Below are positions 36,563 through 44,747 of a DNA stretch of 64,000 bases, piece after piece. The notes below the pieces were generated by a model that was given only the letters and a program-made list of their open reading frames with translations, did no database searches and was not told where the DNA came from. Numbering within the stretch: the first letter of the stretch is position 1; each line of letters begins with the position of its first letter. Source of the DNA: Microbacterium enclense (lineage in GTDB: Bacteria; Actinomycetota; Actinomycetes; Actinomycetales; Microbacteriaceae); the NCBI GenBank assembly GCA_038182865.1, contig CP116226.1, forward strand, positions 496,001 to 560,000, given 5' to 3'. Made by a program: the position numbers and the translations under genes.

Positions 36563-36707
36563 AAGAATGCATTTATCGAGGCAGGATGCAGCTCGGACAG
36601 GATCACGTCGCTCCGGCACGGAGCACAGCGAAGACGCACGAATCCCGCGCGCAGCACCGCGCGGACGGGATGTCGGTTTCTCGGTCGCTGTCGCGACGGT
36701 GGCGCGT

Positions 36708-37721
36708 TTACGCGCGGCGTCGACCGCGGCTCGCGATCGCGTTCCGATATGTCTGCACGTAATCCGTCGCAAGGACCGACCAATCCAGGCGCGTCAGATC
36801 CAGCGTGCGGGGATCGAGAGTACCGGGTCGGGCGCGCACCGCGCGCTCGAGGGACGAGGCACCGAGGGGGGACTCGTACAGGGAGACCCAGTCCGCCCCG
36901 AACTGCGACTGGTAGTGCTCTGTCGCAGCAGTACGGGGCACGATGACCGGACGCTCCATGCTCAGCGCCATGAGAAGGGCCCCGGAGTTGTACAGATCCG
37001 CATAGGGCAGGACGACCACGGAAGAAGCGGCGATCTCGTCGTACAGAACACGATCGCTGACAGCTTCGAGGAGGGTTGCGACCTGGCCCCGCGATCCCTG
37101 CGCGGCCGTCTGCACCTCGGAAGAGAGATCAGGAGTGTGCGGCCTGCCGACGACCCGCAGGTCGTACCCGTCCGCCCTCAAGTCGGAAGCGTCGAAGGCG
37201 CGGATGAGTTCGGGAACGTTCTTGTACGCACGAATGAACCCGAAGTAGAGCAACCGTCGACCGGATGCCGGCCTGCGTGCGGCATCGGGAATGAGCGACC
37301 GGTAATGCCCATGCGGAATGACGTCGACCGGGGCAGTGATCCCCTTGATCTTCGCGACAGGGTTCAACGCGATGTAACGGTCCACACGCCGGTCGAGACG
37401 TTCCAGTTCCGCGGTCGCGGCCTTTCCGGGGTCCTCGTGAGCCGCAAGGTTGTGGATCGTCTGGACGATCGCCGTGCCACGCCACCGGAGCACCTGCATC
37501 CACAGTCGGAACCGCAGACGTTTGGCCAACGACACCGCGGGAGAACCGCCGACGAAGTACTTCTCGGGCCACTGGAAGTGCACGACGTCCCACCGCTTCA
37601 GGAAAGCGGCACGCCACGAGAAGTAAGAGGAGTCCGTCTGGTCCGACACCGCGTCGATGAGAAGGGAGGCGAACGGATTCCCCTGATTGCTCGGCGGGTA
37701 AACCGTGTGCAGAACCTTCAT
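36708..37721 (-). CDS. Glycosyltransferase, GT-B fold
   Basis: A 337-residue predicted glycosyltransferase. It begins MKVLHTVYPPSNQGNPFAS and has WDVVHFQWPE and TIHNLAAHE in the acceptor half, and LLYFGFIRAYKNVPELIRAF plus LPYADLYNSGALLMALSME in the donor half, typical of GT4-related enzymes. Its ATG overlaps the stop of the pyruvyl transferase gene by 4 nt. The N-terminal HxxW style suggests an enzyme acting on a lipid-linked oligosaccharide; donor unknown. Confidence 0.82.
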   Translation of the reverse strand: MKVLHTVYPPSNQGNPFASLLIDAVSDQTDSSYFSWRAAFLKRWDVVHFQWPEKYFVGGSPAVSLAKRLRFRLWMQVLRWRGTAIVQTIHNLAAHEDPGKAATAELERLDRRVDRYIALNPVAKIKGITAPVDVIPHGHYRSLIPDAARRPASGRRLLYFGFIRAYKNVPELIRAFDASDLRADGYDLRVVGRPHTPDLSSEVQTAAQGSRGQVATLLEAVSDRVLYDEIAASSVVVLPYADLYNSGALLMALSMERPVIVPRTAATEHYQSQFGADWVSLYESPLGASSLERAVRARPGTLDPRTLDLTRLDWSVLATDYVQTYRNAIASRGRRRA

Positions 37722-38557
37722 CGGGAACCCTCGTCGGCGGCCGCGGGAGCGAAGACGTCGGCGGGGAATGCCGAGATCAGTGGCTCGCTCGACCAGGCGG
37801 CGAGGACGTCCTCATCGCGGTGACGCGAGGTCGAGGCATGCGTCAGGGCGGAGGAGAAGTCCTCGAACATCGGTAGTTCGTCGCGGCCCGTGCCCCGGGC
37901 GTAATCCTCGTACTTGAACGAACTCTCCGCCGACGGCTTGATGAGAGCGACGGGAACCCCCAGCATCTCGGCGAAGATCAGTGCGTGCAGCGACGAGGTG
38001 ACCACGACCTCGCTCGCCGCGATCTCCTCGAGGACCTGACGCAGCGGCGATCTCGGAGACACGGTGTGCCCGGCGGGCACCGGGCGTCCCAGATCGTTCA
38101 GGTTCGGGATGTAGAGCACCTCACGCGTCGCCTCGCGAACGGGACGCGCGAACCCCAGCTCGAACAGCAGGAGGGCGGGGTCGCCATACACGCCGGGCGC
38201 TTCCTGCCCGGTCCGATCCGAGACCCACTTCCGCGTGAGCGGTCCCCGAACCGCGCGCACGTCGAGAGACGTCCAGTCGTAACGGTCCGCTCCGATCTTG
38301 CCGTTGACGCCGCTCCCCCACACCACATCTCCGTCAGAGGCGAAATGCAGGACAGACCCCACCGAGAAGAGACGGACCGTCGCCCCGGAACGCGACTGGT
38401 CGGACAGACCGAGACGAGCGCGCATCAGCTCCACGACCATCGGGCCGACGAGATCGCCGAAGTTGTTCTTGCGCGGCCCGACAGCGAACCTGCGGACCAC
38501 GGGCAGCTTGAGCGACGTGCGCGGATTCCACGCGAATGCTTCGACGCGACCGGTCAA
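37718..38557 (-). CDS. Polysaccharide pyruvyl transferase (ExoV-like)
   Basis: Predicted to add a pyruvate ketal from phosphoenolpyruvate to a sugar of the repeat unit, giving the polymer negative charge. The 279-residue protein has NNFGDLVGPMVVELM at the front, GSVLHFASDGDVVWGSG, the RGPLTRKW segment and the C-terminal SSLHALIFAEMLGVP, all typical of the family. Start is TTG at 38557, with AAGGAG 6 nt upstream and overlapping the flippase stop (TTGA). The longer frame upstream is out-of-frame flippase sequence. Confidence 0.88.
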   Translation of the reverse strand: MTGRVEAFAWNPRTSLKLPVVRRFAVGPRKNNFGDLVGPMVVELMRARLGLSDQSRSGATVRLFSVGSVLHFASDGDVVWGSGVNGKIGADRYDWTSLDVRAVRGPLTRKWVSDRTGQEAPGVYGDPALLLFELGFARPVREATREVLYIPNLNDLGRPVPAGHTVSPRSPLRQVLEEIAASEVVVTSSLHALIFAEMLGVPVALIKPSAESSFKYEDYARGTGRDELPMFEDFSSALTHASTSRHRDEDVLAAWSSEPLISAFPADVFAPAAADEGSR

Positions 38558-39999
38558 CGAAAACTCCTTCGAACCATGTGAAGAATCGCTCGCACGTCTC
38601 GAGCGATCGGCTTTGCCACGAGCGCGGCAAGGGCGTAGAACGCGGCACCGACCGCGACGCCGATCAGGATGCGAACGATCGGGAACAGCTCGTGGGCCAG
38701 AAAGAAGTCCACTGACCACACGACGCCGGCCATGAGCACATTCATCGCGATGCCGCGAAGCCCGGTGCGGACGATCGCTCCGACGTTCATACCGGTCTGA
38801 CGCATCGGGAACAGCGACAGGACGATCCAGTTGAGCGCGAGGCTTCCCGCGACCGCGATGGCCACGCCCACCGGGCCGAACGGGGCGCCGGCGATGATGA
38901 GCACCACCATGAGGCTGCGCGTCACGATCGAGAAGCGCAGCTGAAGGCCAGTGAGCCCACACGCGAGGAACGACCAGTAGTAGACGTACCCCATCACCTG
39001 GAAGATCCCCCCCAACGCGAGGATGGCGAAGATACCGGCCGCCGAGGTCCATTGCGGGCCCAGCGCCACCTCGATGACAGGTGTCGCCAGCGCCGCGCCC
39101 AGGCAGAATGCCGCGCCGAGCACATAGGTCATCCCGAGCTGTGCCTGCTCGACGTACCTGCTCATGCGAGAGCGGTCGGTCTGCTGGCGCGAAAGGATCG
39201 GTAGGGCGACACGCGTGAGGGGAGCCGCGATCTGCTGCACGGGGATCTTGAACAACTGGTACGCGCGGTCGTAGAGGCCCAACGCCTCCGGGCCGGACGT
39301 GCGGCCGAGGGCCACCGAGTCGACGTTGCCGCTGACGTACGACAGCGCCTGGACACCGAAGGAGTTCGCGGCGAAAGACAGCAGCGGTCGCATCGGAGCC
39401 TTCCCCGGCAAGCGGGGCACCCATTTCGCGAGCACGAAGGTGAGGAGGAGGAGCATGCCCGCGGCGGCGAGCTGCTGACCGACCAGAGCCCAGTACCCGG
39501 CCCCGTTCAGTGCCAGGATCAGCGCCAGCGCGAGACCGGATGCCTGCGCCACGATGTCGATCAGGGCGAGGCGACCGAAGCTCAGGCCGCGCGTGAGGTG
39601 CGCCGTGAACTGCGAGGCGAGGGCGGACAGGACGAATCCGATCGCCATCACACGCACGACCATCGCCACACCGTCGACCTGGTAGAAGGACTCGATCAGA
39701 GGCGCGGCCAGGAAGAAGGAGCCGTAGAGGACGAGGCCCACGCTGGCGCTGATCCAGAAGAGATTGGAGCGTTGCTGGCTGCTGATCTCTTTCGCCTGCA
39801 CCGCGGCGTTGGAGAGGCCGAAGTCGCCCAGCAGAGCAGCGAACCCGGTGACGGCCAACACCATGGCGAACAGCCCGAAGTCATCGGGAGACAGCAGACG
39901 TGCCAGCACGACCGTCGAGGTCAGCTGCAGAGCGAACTTGACGGCCTGGCCGCCGAGCGTGACGCGGGCCCCGCGCGCCGCTTTGCCGCCGTCAGACAC
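38554..39999 (-). CDS. Oligosaccharide flippase, Wzx type (copy 1)
   Basis: Moves undecaprenyl-linked repeat units across the membrane. The 481-residue protein has about 12-14 membrane helices and the typical start GGQAVKFALQLTSTVVLARLLSPDDFGLFA, with the RLLSPDDFG motif of this family. The start is GTG at 39999 with GGAG upstream. It is the first gene of a flippase-pyruvyl transferase-glycosyltransferase operon, and follows the polymerase gene by 60 bp. Confidence 0.9.
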   Translation of the reverse strand: MSDGGKAARGARVTLGGQAVKFALQLTSTVVLARLLSPDDFGLFAMVLAVTGFAALLGDFGLSNAAVQAKEISSQQRSNLFWISASVGLVLYGSFFLAAPLIESFYQVDGVAMVVRVMAIGFVLSALASQFTAHLTRGLSFGRLALIDIVAQASGLALALILALNGAGYWALVGQQLAAAGMLLLLTFVLAKWVPRLPGKAPMRPLLSFAANSFGVQALSYVSGNVDSVALGRTSGPEALGLYDRAYQLFKIPVQQIAAPLTRVALPILSRQQTDRSRMSRYVEQAQLGMTYVLGAAFCLGAALATPVIEVALGPQWTSAAGIFAILALGGIFQVMGYVYYWSFLACGLTGLQLRFSIVTRSLMVVLIIAGAPFGPVGVAIAVAGSLALNWIVLSLFPMRQTGMNVGAIVRTGLRGIAMNVLMAGVVWSVDFFLAHELFPIVRILIGVAVGAAFYALAALVAKPIARDVRAILHMVRRSFR

Positions 40000-40059
40000 G
40001 TGAGCTCCGCAGTGACGCAGGCTGGGCCCGACTCGACATCGCCGACTCTCTGCGATAGC

Positions 40060-41421
40060 TCATCGCGTGAGAGCCGGCGTGTTCTTCGGTCGGGAGTCTT
40101 TCTCCCTTTCCTTCACCGTCGCCGTCTGCAGTGACACCCCGGCGCGAGCGGATGAGAGGAAGCCGATCGTGAACATGAACAGACCGATGAGCAGCACGGA
40201 GATCATGCCCCAGCCCGTGAGCAAGATGACGCCCAGTCCCGGGATCGAGTACACCAACACGCGCGGGGTGTGCATGTACTGATCTGACTTGCCGAATCGG
40301 AAAAGCCCCCAGACGAGCATCACGAACAGCGGGAGGAAGAACAGCAGCGCGAGCACGACGCCCAATTCTGCAGTGAGCAGGAGGAACGAGTTATGGACCG
40401 GGTACCCCGACGCGGTAGCCGCGTCAGTCCGCCCCACAACGGCGATGTAAGCGTTCGGGCCCGTGCCGATCAGGAAATCATTGTTGAGCTGACGCAGGGC
40501 CGCCGCGAGGAGGAGCGGACGGAGCCCGCCTTCCGCGTCATCTTGAAATCGCTCGAGCACGAGCGGCGCGAAGATCGTGCCGGCTCCGAGGAGCACCACT
40601 GCACCGCCGATTCGCGTGCCGACCCGAGCACGGCCGGGGAAGGTCAGGATCCACGCCGCCAAGAGGATGGCCATCGCGATGAGGTTCGCCCTGCTCACCG
40701 TCAGGCCGCCGACGAGAGCGGCAAGCGCGACGCACGCGAAGGCCAAGCGCGAAATCCGCCGATCTGCGGCAGTCGTGAAGGGCAGGGAGATCAACATCAG
40801 GGCAAAGGCGACCTTGGACAGGTTCGCGGGATGCCCGATGGTTCCGGACACACGTCCGACGGTCTGCTCGAGGGTACGTTCCGAGTTGACGAGACCCGTG
40901 GGAAGGCTGACTCCTGCGAGCTGTAGGACTGCGACTGCCAGTTGAATGGCGAGCACTCCGAGAATCAAGAGCAACACGAGTCTGGCGACGTCGACGCGGT
41001 TGAAGGACTCACGGCCGATGGCCCATCCGACGCCATAAGCCAGGACGCCACCGATGAGTGCCGAGTAGCCCGCCCACTGAGGAGTGGTGCCCTGCCAACT
41101 CGTGAACATGCCGACAGTCAGCAGCACAACGAAGACGACGAGCGAAATCGGCAGCTTGACGCGACCTGTGCCGAGGAGAACGACAACGGCGGCGATGACG
41201 AACGCGATCGTCTGCGTCTGGATGTTCAGCGACGCGGGGGCGATGTCGTACGGTGTCGATTCTGGCGACCGCACCAGCGTGACCAGAGTGCGCGGGAAGA
41301 GGGCGGCGCCCAACAGAACGACGATCAGTGCGTTAGCCGTGAAACCGTAGCGCCGGTTCAATGCGATGGCGATGAACGGACCGACGATCAGCAGCACGAT
41401 CAGCGCGACGATGGCTAACAA
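40060..41421 (-). CDS. O-antigen ligase/polymerase family membrane protein (Wzy-like, copy 1)
   Basis: Predicted to join lipid-linked repeat units outside the membrane. About 11 membrane helices over 453 residues and a large outer loop; the Wzy_C-type motif is seen as YPVHNSFLLLTAELG, preceded by LIGTGPNAYIA. Start is TTG at 41421 with GGAG 4 nt upstream. Polymerase and ligase cannot be separated by sequence inspection, but the linked flippase favours polymerase. A TAGCAT element at 41509-41514 on the minus strand may be its -10. Confidence 0.85.
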   Translation of the reverse strand: MLAIVALIVLLIVGPFIAIALNRRYGFTANALIVVLLGAALFPRTLVTLVRSPESTPYDIAPASLNIQTQTIAFVIAAVVVLLGTGRVKLPISLVVFVVLLTVGMFTSWQGTTPQWAGYSALIGGVLAYGVGWAIGRESFNRVDVARLVLLLILGVLAIQLAVAVLQLAGVSLPTGLVNSERTLEQTVGRVSGTIGHPANLSKVAFALMLISLPFTTAADRRISRLAFACVALAALVGGLTVSRANLIAMAILLAAWILTFPGRARVGTRIGGAVVLLGAGTIFAPLVLERFQDDAEGGLRPLLLAAALRQLNNDFLIGTGPNAYIAVVGRTDAATASGYPVHNSFLLLTAELGVVLALLFFLPLFVMLVWGLFRFGKSDQYMHTPRVLVYSIPGLGVILLTGWGMISVLLIGLFMFTIGFLSSARAGVSLQTATVKEREKDSRPKNTPALTR

Positions 41422-41652
41422 GTCTCTCCACTTTCGCCTCGGGGCCGGGCGAGGGTTCGCGTAAGAATGTGCGTGATGCGCAGGCCACCTGCTGCTTCCC
41501 CCTCCCGAATGCTACCAGTTGCCATCCAACGCCCCCGGTCCACCGCATTCTCCGTGCGCTTACGCCGTCGGCGCGTCGATGAGCGAATCGTGTCTCGTCG
41601 AGGACAGCCAGAACGGCGCGGGCACAAATGTCCTAGCCGCCACGAAGATCCG

Positions 41653-41668
41653 TAGATTAGATTCCATG
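41653..41668 (+). promoter_or_regulatory. Leaderless-type promoter of the nucleotidyltransferase gene
   Basis: TAGATT (41653-41658), 7 nt, then ATG at 41666, with no Shine-Dalgarno sequence. The same arrangement is seen at 28939 and, with GTG, at 49884. Confidence 0.55.
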
Positions 41669-42634
41669 AGCTCGCGAACAGAGCGAGAGCAAGGAGCAAG
41701 CGGTTCACGCCCGACCGGCGGATCGATTGCCATTCCGCACTCGGTGGCCGTGACTCTTCTTGCTCCGCTGATCCAGAAGGTCGCGACGTCTCGCGGGATA
41801 CGGATGCTCTGCATCAAAGGCGATGCGCTCGCGCTGCAGGGTCTGCGGACGCAACGGGCGTCGGGGGACGTGGACGTCCTCGTCGATCCCGACCGCTTCG
41901 AGGAGTTCTCCGACATCCTCCGGGCATACGGGTGGCGTGACCGTGATCGGCAGGTGCTGACCCCGCTCCCCGCCGCGGGTTCGGTCACGATGCCGCACGC
42001 GCGAACCCTGGAGCATCCGCATTGGCCGTCGCACCTCGACCTTCACCGGTACTACCCCGGTTTCTTGGGCCCCGCCGACGAGACGTTCGAGATGCTGTGG
42101 GCAGAGCGCGAGACGATCGCACGCGACCACCTGGAGTACGTCGTCCCGTCGGCGACGGATCACTGGATCCTGGCCGCGCTGCACGCCGCGAGGTCGGCGG
42201 ACGCGGCGCAGACCCGTGACCTACAAGAACATGCACGAGAGACGTTCGCCGACCGCCTGGCATCCGTCCGGGACCGCGCCGTGGTGCTCCGCGCCTCGGC
42301 TCCGCTCCGCGACGTCTTCGCCGAGTTGGGAGCGCGCGGCCCGGTCGACGACGCGGCGGCGTCGCCCCTCCTCGAGGCGTGGCGACGCCGACTCAGCGAG
42401 GGGACGAAAGACGAGGCCTTCGTGGAACAGTTGGTGACAGCCCGCCGTTTCGACAAGCTCGCCCTCACCCTGCGACACCTCTTCCCTCACCCGCGCTCGG
42501 CTCGGGCGTTCCACGCGGTGGGCCCGGGGGCGCGAGGGATGGCGGCGTTCTACCTCCGGCGCCTGGCAGCCGCCCCCGGGTACGCCCGGCAGTACGCCGA
42601 GATCCTGTGGCGAGGACGGAGATCGAAACGATGA
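41666..42634 (+). CDS. Nucleotidyltransferase-fold protein (PF14907-type)
   Basis: A 322-residue protein of the 'uncharacterised nucleotidyltransferase' family. The N-terminal half has the catalytic-site pattern MLCIKGDALALQGL and SGDVDVLVD (D68, D70 as metal ligands). The C-terminal half is helical. Family members often occur beside PqqD-like and kinase genes in peptide-modification clusters; the substrate here is unknown. The ATG at 41666 is chosen for the promoter spacing and because upstream sequence in frame shows no conservation signs. It overlaps the PqqD-like gene by 4 nt. Confidence 0.8.
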   Translation: MSSRTEREQGASGSRPTGGSIAIPHSVAVTLLAPLIQKVATSRGIRMLCIKGDALALQGLRTQRASGDVDVLVDPDRFEEFSDILRAYGWRDRDRQVLTPLPAAGSVTMPHARTLEHPHWPSHLDLHRYYPGFLGPADETFEMLWAERETIARDHLEYVVPSATDHWILAALHAARSADAAQTRDLQEHARETFADRLASVRDRAVVLRASAPLRDVFAELGARGPVDDAAASPLLEAWRRRLSEGTKDEAFVEQLVTARRFDKLALTLRHLFPHPRSARAFHAVGPGARGMAAFYLRRLAAAPGYARQYAEILWRGRRSKR

Positions 42635-42933
42635 CCGCCGAAGAGCCACGATGGCATCGCGCGCCCGCCGTCCTCTGGACGGACGACGACGACGTCGTCT
42701 ACGTCGTGGATCCCGAGGGGAAGGATCCTTTCGTGGTCCTCGCCCTCGAGGGAACGGCGGCGGCGATCTGGCGGCATCTCGCGGCGGACCCGTCCCTCGG
42801 CGACGTGATCACCTCGATCGCCCTCGAGTACGAACTCGCCCCCGGCGACGTCGGCACAGCTGTGGCCGACTTCCTTCGCGGACTCCGCGAAAGCGGACTC
42901 GCGACGACCGACGCCGTCGAGAATCGCGCCTGA
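42631..42933 (+). CDS. PqqD-like peptide-binding protein
   Basis: A 100-residue winged-helix-like protein of the PqqD/RRE type: a beta-strand region (LWTDDDDVVYVVDPEGKDPF) followed by helices (AAAIWRHLAADPSLGDVITS and VADFLRGLRESGL). Such domains present a leader peptide to a modifying enzyme in many peptide-modification systems. It is coupled to the nucleotidyltransferase gene by ATGA and converges on the second BY-kinase. No precursor peptide gene was identified nearby. Confidence 0.82.
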   Translation: MTAEEPRWHRAPAVLWTDDDDVVYVVDPEGKDPFVVLALEGTAAAIWRHLAADPSLGDVITSIALEYELAPGDVGTAVADFLRGLRESGLATTDAVENRA

Positions 42934-42943
42934 GCACCGGGTC

Positions 42944-44479
42944 TCAGTTCTTCGCGCTCCGCCGCGCGCGACGCGACGGCACCGGCGCGTCCGGCGAGGA
43001 CGAGGCGGTCGGCGAGGACGAGGTGTTCCCCGCCGTCACCATCTCGCTGCGCTCGACGGGGCGCGGAGCCGGCGCGGGCGCCCCCTGGGAGGCGTAGTTG
43101 CCGGTGTATTGGTAGTCGTAGTACCCCTTGCCGCGGCCCTTGATGGGCACACGGTTGATGACAACGCCCAGGCAGCGCCCGCCCGCACGCTGAAGGGACT
43201 GCAGCGCCTTCTGCAACGTTTCGATCGTCGTCTTCCCGACGCTGCCGACGATGATCGCACCGTCGGCGTTGTGCGCGAGGACGGCGGCATCCGTCACCGG
43301 GATGAGCGGCGGCGCGTCGATGATCACCGTCGCGTCTTCGGCGAGCCGGGCCAGGAGTTTGTGCATGCGCTCCGACCCGAGCACCTCCGAGGGGTTCGGG
43401 GGAAGTGTTCCGGCGCCCAGGACGACCAGCTTCCCCTCGGCTCCCACGAGTTGGGCGACGTCGTCGAACTCCGCCCGTCCGGCAAGGACATCGGTGAGTC
43501 CGACCCCATCCACGAGGCCGAAGATCGACGCCACCATCGGGCGTCGCAAGTCTCCATCGATCAGGACCACGCGCTGACCGTTCGCGGCGAGCACGATGGC
43601 GAGGTTCGCGCTCGTCGTCGATTTGCCGTCGCCCGGGAGGGGACTCGTGACCACGATGGTGCGCGGTGGATTGTCGACGTCCATGAACTGAATGTTGGTG
43701 CGCAGCTCACGCAGCGCTTCCGCGACCCGGAAATACTTCGCGCGCGCTCCGTCATACAGCCCCGCATCCAGCGGGATGAGACGTTCTGACGACGTGAACG
43801 ACTTCTCCAGCGGGATCGACCCGACGACGACCTGCCCCGTCTCCCTTTCGATGGCATCCGCCGAACGGATGCGGCGATCGAGCAGATAACGGACCGCGGC
43901 CACGCCGAATCCGAGAGCCAATCCCGCGAATGCGCCCACGGCGAGCGCAATCCGCCAATTCGGAGACGTGGGCGATTGCGGCAGCTGCGCGGAATCCCCG
44001 GGAACGAGCTGAATGATCGACTGGCCGCCGTTCGCGGATTCGAGCCGTTGGATCTCCGCGGACATCGCGCGCACCCAAGCCTGGGCGAGGTCGCGAGCTC
44101 CCTCCGGCGTCGAGGCATTGGCCTGGACGATGATGTTCACCGTGTCGACCGGGTTCGTCACCGACACCGACCGGACCAACGTCTCGGGCTTCACGTTCAG
44201 CCCCAGATCGGCGATCACCTCGTCGGCCACCGAACGCCAGGTCGCCACATCGATGTACGACTTGACCTTCGACTTCGCGAGATTGTCAGCGATGAGCGCG
44301 GAGCCCGTGTCGTCGCCCGATGTGGCTCCCGCAGCCGACAGGAACCCGCCGGCATCCGCGGTGTACACCGGCTTCTGCAGAGCCGCCCATCCGGCCGCGG
44401 CGAGGACGCCGAGGATGAGCCCCAGAAGGATCCACACCCAACCGACGCGAATGACTCGCCAGTATGTTTTGAGCTCCAT
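42944..44479 (-). CDS. Wzz-type chain-length regulator fused to a bacterial tyrosine kinase (copy 2)
   Basis: A 511-residue paralog of the protein at 21330-22754. Wzz domain between membrane helices at about 14-34 and 177-198; kinase domain with Walker A PLPGDGKST (280-288), Walker A' VVLIDGDLRR (304-313) and Walker B VIIDAPP (384-390). The tyrosine cluster is YYDYQYTGNY (Y453-Y462), followed by a Pro/Ser-rich tail with basic end. The ATG at 44479 is the family start. No phosphatase gene accompanies it. It lies convergent to the PqqD-like gene and divergent from the HprK-like gene, so it splits that group. Confidence 0.93.
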   Translation of the reverse strand: MELKTYWRVIRVGWVWILLGLILGVLAAAGWAALQKPVYTADAGGFLSAAGATSGDDTGSALIADNLAKSKVKSYIDVATWRSVADEVIADLGLNVKPETLVRSVSVTNPVDTVNIIVQANASTPEGARDLAQAWVRAMSAEIQRLESANGGQSIIQLVPGDSAQLPQSPTSPNWRIALAVGAFAGLALGFGVAAVRYLLDRRIRSADAIERETGQVVVGSIPLEKSFTSSERLIPLDAGLYDGARAKYFRVAEALRELRTNIQFMDVDNPPRTIVVTSPLPGDGKSTTSANLAIVLAANGQRVVLIDGDLRRPMVASIFGLVDGVGLTDVLAGRAEFDDVAQLVGAEGKLVVLGAGTLPPNPSEVLGSERMHKLLARLAEDATVIIDAPPLIPVTDAAVLAHNADGAIIVGSVGKTTIETLQKALQSLQRAGGRCLGVVINRVPIKGRGKGYYDYQYTGNYASQGAPAPAPRPVERSEMVTAGNTSSSPTASSSPDAPVPSRRARRSAKN

Positions 44480-44577
44480 CAGGCGATGCCTCTCCCCCTT
44501 GCACGCCCGTTGCGCGGTTGCATTTCCCGCCGGGGCCACGAACACGCCACCCAGAAGGCGCGGTGCATTTTCGGGCA

Positions 44578-44583
44578 ATTCTA
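44578..44583 (-). promoter_or_regulatory. Candidate -10 of the second BY-kinase gene
   Basis: TAGAAT on the minus strand, about 100 nt before the start codon; no good -35 was seen. Confidence 0.35.
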
Positions 44584-44703
44584 GGGGGCGGTCGCGGGCC
44601 ACATTTCCTTTTCACCCCTTCGGTCCTCCCAGGCGAGCAGTGACGATGCCGAATGCCGTGTCGCCGGGCACGAGGGGCGGGAAGACGGCCGATCCGGCTT
44701 GGC

Positions 44704-44709
44704 TATGCT
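44704..44709 (+). promoter_or_regulatory. Candidate -10 of the HprK-like kinase gene
   Basis: TATGCT on the plus strand, giving a leader of about 30 nt that includes the GGGAGG ribosome-binding site of the gene at 44748. No clear -35. Confidence 0.4.
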
Positions 44710-44747
44710 GACCGACAGACCCCGTCCCCAGTGCCCGGGAGGCCCCG

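Larger units (their letters stand above)
36369..36707. other. 339-bp intergenic region upstream of the lyase gene
   Basis: Contains no convincing gene. It holds a candidate -10 for the lyase gene, a cluster of inverted repeats at 36528-36562, and a GC-rich 7-bp hairpin (CCGCGCG at 36645-36651 with CGCGCGG at 36658-36664) that may help terminate transcription of the glycosyltransferase gene at 36708. Base composition around 36470-36600 is visibly less GC-rich than the rest of the window. Confidence 0.6.

Noticed and set aside
44646..44711. A 21-residue open frame ending in Cys just upstream of the HprK-PqqD fusion, considered as a precursor peptide
   Set aside because: No Shine-Dalgarno sequence, no leader/core pattern, and its end coincides with the likely -10 TATGCT of the next gene. 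A search for conservation upstream of orthologous kinase genes would settle it.
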